DNA from: Blattamonas nauphoetae | Taxonomy: Eukaryota; Preaxostyla; Oxymonadida | Direction: 5' to 3' | NCBI GenBank assembly: GCA_033064195.1 | Contig: JARBJD010000142.1 | Span: 116,263-180,262 of the forward strand | DNA: 64,000 nucleotides | In this document: positions 57,160 through 64,000 of the stretch, one piece after another | Numbering within the stretch: the first letter of the stretch is position 1 | How the letters are laid out: each line of letters starts with the position of its first letter | Translations under genes and position numbers: made by a program | The notes under the pieces: model-generated | The model's database searches: none | The model's input: only the letters and a program-made list of their open reading frames with translations | What the model was told of the DNA's origin: nothing

Positions 57160-58037
57160 AGACATTTCTTTCTGTTACTGAACATATTGAGAGTAAGCTG
57201 GCATATTCGAAGATTGGTATTGACCGATATCTTCATCTGTTCTTGTTGCATATGGCGTGTCGAGTACAATCTCGATGCTATGGTAGCATTATGTCTACCA
57301 AGGAATGTTTGCAAATTTTCTTGATTTGTGATGAATTCTAGAAACTGTGGATACACCTTGAAATCCTTTCTTTTCTTCATTCTCTGATGTCCTTCGTTGG
57401 TACTGTCGAATCCTGAAAGATGTTCTTCAAGCCATCTGTCCCACATTTGTGATGCTACTTTCGATTGAATTGAATTGAACACCATATTGTCTATTACTCT
57501 TTTCCCAGTATCTGCTGGATTATCTCGACTGGCACGAGTTATTCCCAATTCATTTGTCATGAAGTCACCAACAGCTTTCTTCATTATTGCATAAGGTTGT
57601 TGTGATCTTTGTGCTTGCATGTCTCCATAGCTGATGTCTCGAAAACTGGATGGTAGATCGTATGATCCATTCTTGAGGAAATTAGAGTGTGAAGCTTTGA
57701 TTCTCCTTCCGAATTGGCGATTAAATGCTGTATATGATGTCTGTTTTCGCTTGTCTGGTGTTGGATTCATTGCGTAGTATGTCTCTTTGACCGGTCTACT
57801 GTTGTATGGTGCGAGCATGGCTCCATTGACTGCAATCAAATCTTTCGTCTCATTATCGTAGACCATCACATCTGGGATTTTTCCATGTTGTTCCATTAGA
57901 ACAGTCCAATTCTGTCCAGTTCTCTTGATGTACTCAAGCTGATGGATAACTACTGAGGGCATCGTTCCATCTGGTTTGAATATCATCGTCAGCATAGATT
58001 CTTTCATCGCTGCTTGAGTTTCTGCTGCGTATCTCAT
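57160..58037 (-). CDS. Polinton fossil: unknown protein, about 290 residues
   Basis: A minus-strand frame beginning MRYAAETQAAMKES, mixed alpha/beta, with a charged C-terminal half (DRWLEEHLSGFDSTNEGHQR). The position and size would fit a minor structural or maturation protein. I recognise no motif. Confidence 0.5.
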
Positions 58038-58199
58038 TTTGGTTTCTTCTCTCTTGTTTTTCTTGTTGGTTGGTTGTACACAATCTGTGGTATCATTGAC
58101 ATTTCATACAAAATAAAAAAACAAAACTATATTTTAATTAGAGTTAAATCACAAATGAACAAATCGAATATAATAAACAGATTTCGCGGAGCATGTCAA

Positions 58200-58960
58200 A
58201 ACTGAGTGAAGCTTCAGTAGGAATGTTTCTCATGAAGTCCAATCACAAATACATCCAGACTTGAATTTCAATCGCAATAGTGTGAATGTCCTCGTTGGAA
58301 ACAGGAAGTGGAAAAACATTTAATGCTCTTCGAGAAGTTGCCAAACTCCAAATGTTCAAGTCAGAATGAACTGTTTCCATCTGTTTGTCTTCGTTACTGA
58401 TAAGAACATTGATCAACCTTTGATAAATTCAAACCAATACTGAACGTTCCTTATGTGAAAGTTAAATACGATGATGCACTTCCGTTTCTGTTGGAACTCT
58501 CTGAATCGAAGCTGCGTATGAGAGATTATTGACAATCAATGGCAGAACAGAATCACTGATGAGTGTCGAGAGAATCTCTTTGACTCACTTTACATTGATG
58601 ACTTCTCAGTGAAGAATCTCCAAACGATTATCCTTCTTGATGACTGTCGTAGGATCCTAGGTGAACGTAGATCATCCAAAATAGAATGACAATGATGGAC
58701 CTATTACTGGAGAATCGACAACCGAAATTCACATTCTTTCTGACGATGCATGAGCTCTTCAGTTTGTCAGCAGACATGAAGTCAAACATTGATTCAATGT
58801 GGATCTTTGGAGGCTTCAATAAAGAACGAATCAGTCGAGTCTATCCTCAGTTGAACTCACCAATTGATATTCAACAATTCTGGAATGTCTACCAACGAAA
58901 CAAAAATGTGAAGCAGTCATTCTTCGATACAATACTGATGGAGTTGCACTGAATGAGATC
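58200..58960 (+). pseudogene. Polinton fossil: packaging ATPase (FtsK/HerA type) remnant
   Basis: A Walker A motif ETGSGKT is encoded near 58.3 kb. Towards the end are LLENRQPKFTFFLTMHELF and a KSNID...FGGFNKERI segment, as in the packaging ATPases of Polintons and related viruses. The gene is broken in several places. Confidence 0.6.
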
Positions 58961-59479
58961 AACAAAGATGGGTTAATCAGAAGGGTCCGTTAGTTCTTGA
59001 ATAAGGTTTCCAATTGAGTCAGTCAGTCGAATTGATTCTTCAATGTCTGATAATCTTTGATCAATCGAGAGTGAATTGGAGGAGTGGAAGCATCAACATA
59101 TCGTTTCCTCAGTGCAATCTCACCTCTTATTTTTGTGATTCTGTATCCATCGATTTGAATCATCCTATTCAGTTTCGTGTTGTGTACTCATTTAGTTCTT
59201 TTTATTCTTCTCCAAGTATCTCTGAAAGTCGTGGATGTTTGTGAACTCTTTCTGTTCAGGATCAAACGGTTCTAATATTTTCAGTGATGTCATTTAAGTG
59301 AAATAAAAATATCTGAAACATTATTAAACTTTTGAAATTAAAGCGAACGAAGTTCTGAGGTCAGACCGAATTCAGCAATGAATTTGGAGTTAAGTCGTCA
59401 ATTGACTCGGCATGAAACTTCGTGTGTTGGATCGGAACGTAGACAACTTTTGACAGACAAGTGAGACCATTCAGTAGAG

Positions 59480-60360
59480 TAGCTACGACATTACCGTGTT
59501 TGTATTCGATGAATTTCCCACGAATTGAAACTGTCTTCGCTTCTTCTGAAACTTGGCAACAGTCTTGTCTAAATCAAGGTGAATTAGTAGAATGTTTCCT
59601 GGTTTGTATTTCCATAGCATCTGTGTAATCTGTTGCTTTTGGATGTTCTTTAATTGTTCTTCACAACTGGAGATATACAGTGCTTCGATTTCACGATTGT
59701 TTTGTTGCTGTGCTGTGTGAACTTGTTCCAGTACGCTCGATGTGGAGTCATGTTGTAGTATTCCACCATCTGATTCATCAATGAATGATTTGCCATCTGT
59801 GTTGCATTGTCTTGGAATCCATCTCTGATTGTTCTGATCACTCGATCGACAATTCGATTGTGATTTGTGAATGGTGAGCTTGTGAAATATGTACTGACAT
59901 TCTGATCCTTGAAAAACTCTGATGCTTCGCCACTTGTCCATGCTGCTTCACCATCACCTCGAATGTTGTTGACATGAACTCCACGATGATTAATCAGTCA
60001 TTGTTGCGTCTTGACTTTGCTCCATGATTTATCAGAACAGGAATCACAACCAGGTATTTAGTGTTGATGTTAATTGCGAAGAGGTATATCTGAACACTGT
60101 TTTCGACGTTGGTGATTGGATAAAAACGAGATCAATTTCCCATGATCCAACTTGGGAGAAAAGTATGGTCGATCACAATTCTGTGGAACCTTTCTGTCTG
60201 AAGTCTTCTGTGGATCACCTGTAATTGCTTTCGACATGAATTGCATTTTGATCGAAATGGATACACGATTTTTCTCTGTTGTTTTAGGAATCATTGGTGG
60301 ATCAATTCTCATTCTGTCACTTCCTTTTCTCTCTGTATTTTCCTCGGATGTGCTACACTC
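59480..60360 (-). pseudogene. Polinton fossil: retroviral-type integrase remnant
   Basis: Minus-strand pieces include RTIRDGFQDN followed by MVEYYNMTPHRAY, which is characteristic of DDE integrases of Polintons. The core region lies upstream of it, to about 60.3 kb. The gene is broken in several places. Confidence 0.65.
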
Positions 60361-60649
60361 CATCTGTGATCAAATTCCTCATACCAATCCTGAAATGATC
60401 TTCCTCCGAATGGGTTTGTTTTGTGTGAGTCAGAGGAAGTTAAGATCATCGTTCGCAATACTTTTGTTAATCGAGGCTCGAACAAATGTGTCTCTGTTCA
60501 TTTTATTTGCATCCAGAATGTGTGAGGTAATAAAGTGTTCCATATGTTTTGATTATTCATTATTGAGTTCTCAGCTTTGATCTGTTCATCTTCTGAATCA
60601 TTTCTCTGTTGATGATCAAACAATCCTTCATATGTGCCAATTTATTGAG

Positions 60650-62280
60650 CAACTTGTTGTGTCGTAGGTTCGAACCTCCCTCTCTTTCGGTGAGAGATTC
60701 ATATCCTGATTCAATCGATTTCAGTTCTCTTCAATTCCAGGAGGATTCATATTCAATTGGTTCTATTGCTATTGGTCTTTGCACTGGAATTTGGATTTGT
60801 CTTGCCTCTGCAGGGCTTCGAACTCTTGGTAGAGGGTGGGATTAGCGTCACTACCTGTTGTACTTTCGATGATATTGATACTTTTTGTATGCTGTTTCAC
60901 ATCTCACATCACTAACACGTTTTCCAAGAATTCAATCAGAGACAACAGGACTACTTTTGTTTCCATCAGAGAGTGATTTCAGGAGATCTCCATTGAACCA
61001 ATCAAAATATGTCTCATCGTTTGCATCATATTCTCCATTTGAATCATAGACATCATATACTGGTAAAGTGTTCTATTGAACTTGACATTGAATATTTTCT
61101 TTTAGGTGTTGTGTGCAATTCAGCAACCTATTCACTAATATATTGAATCGTCGTGTGTTCATTTATACAAAATTAAAGTTTGTGTTTATTCTATAATAAA
61201 TCAGTTGCTTTCAGTCCATAATGATGAATGGACACGATTCATTTTCAAGTACGATTGCCTTCAGATGAATTCCACTGAGACTGAGTTTCTCTGTTGTATT
61301 TTCGCTATCTCAAATCCATTTGTATTCTCTTCGCTCACATTCTTCTAGTCTGAAAGTTCAGTGTTGTCGTCACAGTTTTCTCTCCATTCAGACACTTCAC
61401 ATAATCGTCACTTGTGATATTTGTTTTCTTCAGAGACCTCCTGATCTTGCATTTCTCATCGAGTAACACTTGGGTGCAAGACAGATCATCTGTTCACCTT
61501 CTTTTCAATTGCTAATCCCAACAGCTTCTTCTCATCATCAACTCCTTTTGGATTGGGAACCATTCATATTTGTGAGCATCATAGAATTCTTTGTCAGCAA
61601 TCACGTGTTCAAATTGTTGATGAATACAGCATTCGGATCTCCACTAATCGCCCAATATGCAGAGTCAGTATCTCCCTCACAGAAGTGAATCTTGTTCATA
61701 TCTAGACACTTGTACATGAAGTTGTAGATGAAATTCAGATACCAGAACTTGGCATTGTCGAGTGTGAATACTGCTTCTTGCGACATGTCTTGCACGATGC
61801 TTTCTCTCTGTCTTCAATCACGATGTAGTTGTCCTCATTGATCTCTCTTGTTGCTACAAATCCTTTCATCATTTGCTTCATATGTTCTCTTCTCATTGCA
61901 GATTGTGATTGAGTTGTACTTCTCAGTGTTCATTCCATCATATCCGTAACTTCCATTCAGGTTGGTCTTACAGAATTGTTCTTTTCCTTTGTTTCCAACC
62001 TTCATTGCTTCTATTCTATCATTCATGAATGAGGTCACAAATGGTTCGAATCCAGCATGTCTCGAGAATACCATTACAGTCTTCATGTCGTCGACAATGA
62101 AGTGGCAATAGTCGATGAGGAACCAAAGATATACAGTCGAAATCACATGACTTCGCGATTACATCCGACTTGTCACTTCTTTCTTTTCACATTTTATGGT
62201 TTGTTCATCATTTCAAATCAGCTAGCTCTTCGACACTCCACCATTTTGCAGGAACACGGTGGACTTGATCTGACCAAGAA
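60650..62280 (-). pseudogene. Polinton fossil: protein-primed family B DNA polymerase remnant
   Basis: Minus-strand motifs typical of family B polymerases are visible: KTNLNGSYG (motif B) near 61.96 kb and a GDTDS motif C (CEGDTDSAYWA) near 61.67 kb. The N-terminal side is interrupted by the Tc1/mariner copy. Polymerase-like residues appear to resume after it, near 63.7-64 kb. The gene is broken in several places. Confidence 0.7.
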
Positions 62281-63640
62281 AGTTGAAAAAGTGTCGACAA
62301 AATAATGAGACTGTTTGAGTGAAATGACATGGATTAAAATGAAAGTTAGATGTAGTATGAGTTGGGTTGGAAAACACTGATGCACATATCTGTAGTAGAA
62401 AACGAACGAATCAAACTCTCGTACATGCTGATCGAAAAGGAGTTCAATGGTGCCCTCGTTTGCCCTTAAAAATGTATTCCTGTTCCATTCCATTCTCCTT
62501 TCCAATTCTGTAGAAGCGTAAAAGATGGAACCTAAGTCCCTCGTTAAAAGGAGATCCTTTGATGCGGAGGGCAGGAAAACGGTAGCTATGATTGCAAGAC
62601 AACTTCATAGACCGGAAAGCACAATACGGACTTCATAAAAGCCTGGCTGAAGAATCCAAGATCGAATAAGAAGACGAAAAGGACATACGAACGGTGTACA
62701 ACCGTGCGTGAGGATGCCGTGATCCTTGCGGAGATTGAGTGCAATCGCTTTAAGACGAAGAAAGAAATCAAGAAAAACTCTTGAAGTCACACCACATCAA
62801 TGTTTGGAGTCTACCATTGGTAGACGTGGAAAGGAGGACAGGATCTCCTTATGCCCAGCGAAACACAAACCACTCCTTCGAGCCACAACGTCGAAGCGGC
62901 TATTGTTTGCGCGTGAACACCTGATGTGGGAGAACGAGTTAGAGCAGGTGTTGTGGGTAGTATGAAGCAATGATCTGTGCGTGAACCGAAGGGAAAAGTG
63001 TACGTTTGGCGGAGAAAAGGTGAAGAATTCAATGAGAAGTGTGTTCTACATACTGTAGGCATTCTGTCCATCTGATGGTTTGGGGTTGCATCGGCTGGGG
63101 GGGTGTTGGAAGTTGGTGTTCATCAAAGGCAACCTAGAGCAAAAGCAATATCACAAAATTGTTAGAACACACGTTCACGACAATGGTATGTCACTTTGTG
63201 AACAACCGTTCGTATTTCAGCAGGATAACGACCCAAACACTCCTCAAAGCGCATCAAAGTTGGATCACCAAACAGCCATTTTCAACTTTGGTCTGGCCTC
63301 CCCAAATTCAGATCTCTCCACCAATTGAGAATGTCCTGGCGCACTCTGAAAAATAAGCTGAACAAAAGGCACTTCATACCACACGTGAACTGAGACTGGC
63401 CATCAGAAGTGTTTGGAATCAGGACCTTCTGAACTGTGTTCAATCTTCAATCCTGTCAATGCCGAGGAGGATCAGTAGAAGTAATTGACAGCAAGGATAT
63501 TGGACACATTATTGAAAAATGTCTGGAACTGTTTGTGGGTGGAGGAGATGAACCCATATTCTTTTTATTTTCGTTTCACGCATCACAGACACTTTTTCCG
63601 GTTTGTCGAAGAGTCATTTGGCAAAAATGGGATATAATGA
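62281..63640 (+). mobile_element. Dead Tc1/mariner transposon inserted in the Polinton
   Basis: Pieces of a Tc1-type transposase read on the plus strand: an N-terminal helix-turn-helix area near 62.52-62.8 kb, KVYVWRRKGEEFNEK, LMVWGCIGW, FQQDNDPN (catalytic Asp region) and WPPQIQISPPIENV (the usual SPDLNPIENVW). Several stops and frame changes lie between them, so it is inactive. Candidate terminal repeats share GAAAAAGTGTC near 62,287 and, inverted, near 63,590. The borders are therefore approximate and no TA duplication could be fixed. Confidence 0.7.
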
Positions 63641-64000
63641 GAGAGAGCATGTGAAATGAAGGAGGAGAATGTCATCCTCCTTCCAAGGGGCCAATGTGAC
63701 CGAGACTGTAGTATGTCAAGAAAGAACATATACTGATCGTGTGCTCAAGAGTTGAGTTAGCTTTCTTTGTTTGTCATCAGTCTTCAATCCATGTTTCTTC
63801 ATCAATGAATATGTGTTCCTCTCCAATGTTCTCTTCTGTCGTATTGACACAGTATTATTTCTAAAGATTGGTGGGAAGTTAATGGGCGTTGATGCATACT
63901 TCTGGAAATCTATGTATTCCCTTCAGTTCTGCTTTACGAATGAGTGTCTTCTGATTTTTTGTCTTCGATAATCTTACGGCATTCTTTATCTCCTGTTGCG

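Larger units (their letters stand above)
50830..64000. mobile_element. Polinton/Maverick fossil, partial (continues beyond the right edge)
   Basis: A block of virus-like genes of the Polinton type lies here: an S74-chaperone protein, a large capsid-like protein and a second broken copy, several small unknown genes, a packaging ATPase remnant, a retroviral-type integrase remnant, and a protein-primed family B DNA polymerase remnant. The left edge is near 50.8 kb, where host gene sequence stops. The right end is outside the window. I could not recognise terminal inverted repeats. A Tc1/mariner copy is inserted into the polymerase end. The replication and packaging genes are broken, with roughly ten or more breaks in all, while the S74 and main capsid frames look whole. 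The element is non-functional as it stands and of intermediate age. Confidence 0.8.

Noticed and set aside
10050-62290. The 396-bp MITE as a deletion product of the Tc1/mariner copy at 62-63.6 kb
   Set aside because: Their end sequences (CTGAGGTTAC versus GAAAAAGTGTC) do not match.

Overview
The window is nuclear DNA of a unicellular eukaryote. The host genes carry many very short GT-AG introns (about 23-107 nt, many of 29-43 nt, with a T/C-rich stretch before the AG). They read in the standard code, with TAA, TAG and TGA all used as gene ends. The mixture of a CK1-type kinase, a PPP-type phosphatase, kinase-SPRY proteins and a large family of unnamed helical-repeat proteins, plus a Polinton, suggests a flagellate protist. 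An oxymonad-like metamonad is my best guess, from general knowledge of gene content rather than a search.

Layout. 0.2-2.3 kb: CK1-family kinase (minus). 2.3-4.9 kb: a degraded fragment, a truncated helical-repeat gene and a small unknown gene. 5.3-9.1 kb: a five-exon gene for a 1,215-residue unknown protein. 9.4-12.9 kb: a multi-exon gene whose exons join in one frame as a Rab-like GTPase, then a protein kinase, then a SPRY-like domain; its GTPase part is split by a 396-bp TA-flanked terminal-inverted-repeat element. 13.2-14.7 kb: a 5'-truncated helical-repeat gene (minus) next to a Pol III tRNA-like unit. 15.8-23.5 kb: a relative of the 1,215-residue protein, split by a 4.6-kb DIRS-like element. 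23.9-26.1 kb: an intact helical-repeat gene. 26.5-30.3 kb: a Zn2Cys6 (Gal4-type) transcription-factor-like gene. 30.6-31.7 kb: unknown gene. 32.1-40.0 kb: one host gene of 652 codons split by two elements, a 1.1-kb TIR element with 9-bp target duplications and a 4.9-kb DIRS-like element. 41.1-45.7 kb: a 1,548-residue protein ending in a PPP phosphatase domain. 45.7-50.2 kb: gene-poor DNA with an array of about 140-bp repeats that each fold as a hairpin. 50.2-50.8 kb: the end of a host gene (minus). 50.8-64 kb: a Polinton/Maverick fossil, itself carrying a dead Tc1/mariner copy, running off the right edge.

The strongest overall signal is that three host genes are interrupted by four mobile elements. 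In every case the host exons on both sides are in the same frame once the element and one copy of the target bases are left out, and total coding length is then a multiple of three. This points to recent insertions, allelic insertions, or removal of these sequences before or after transcription. The most novel single gene is the Rab-kinase-SPRY fusion.
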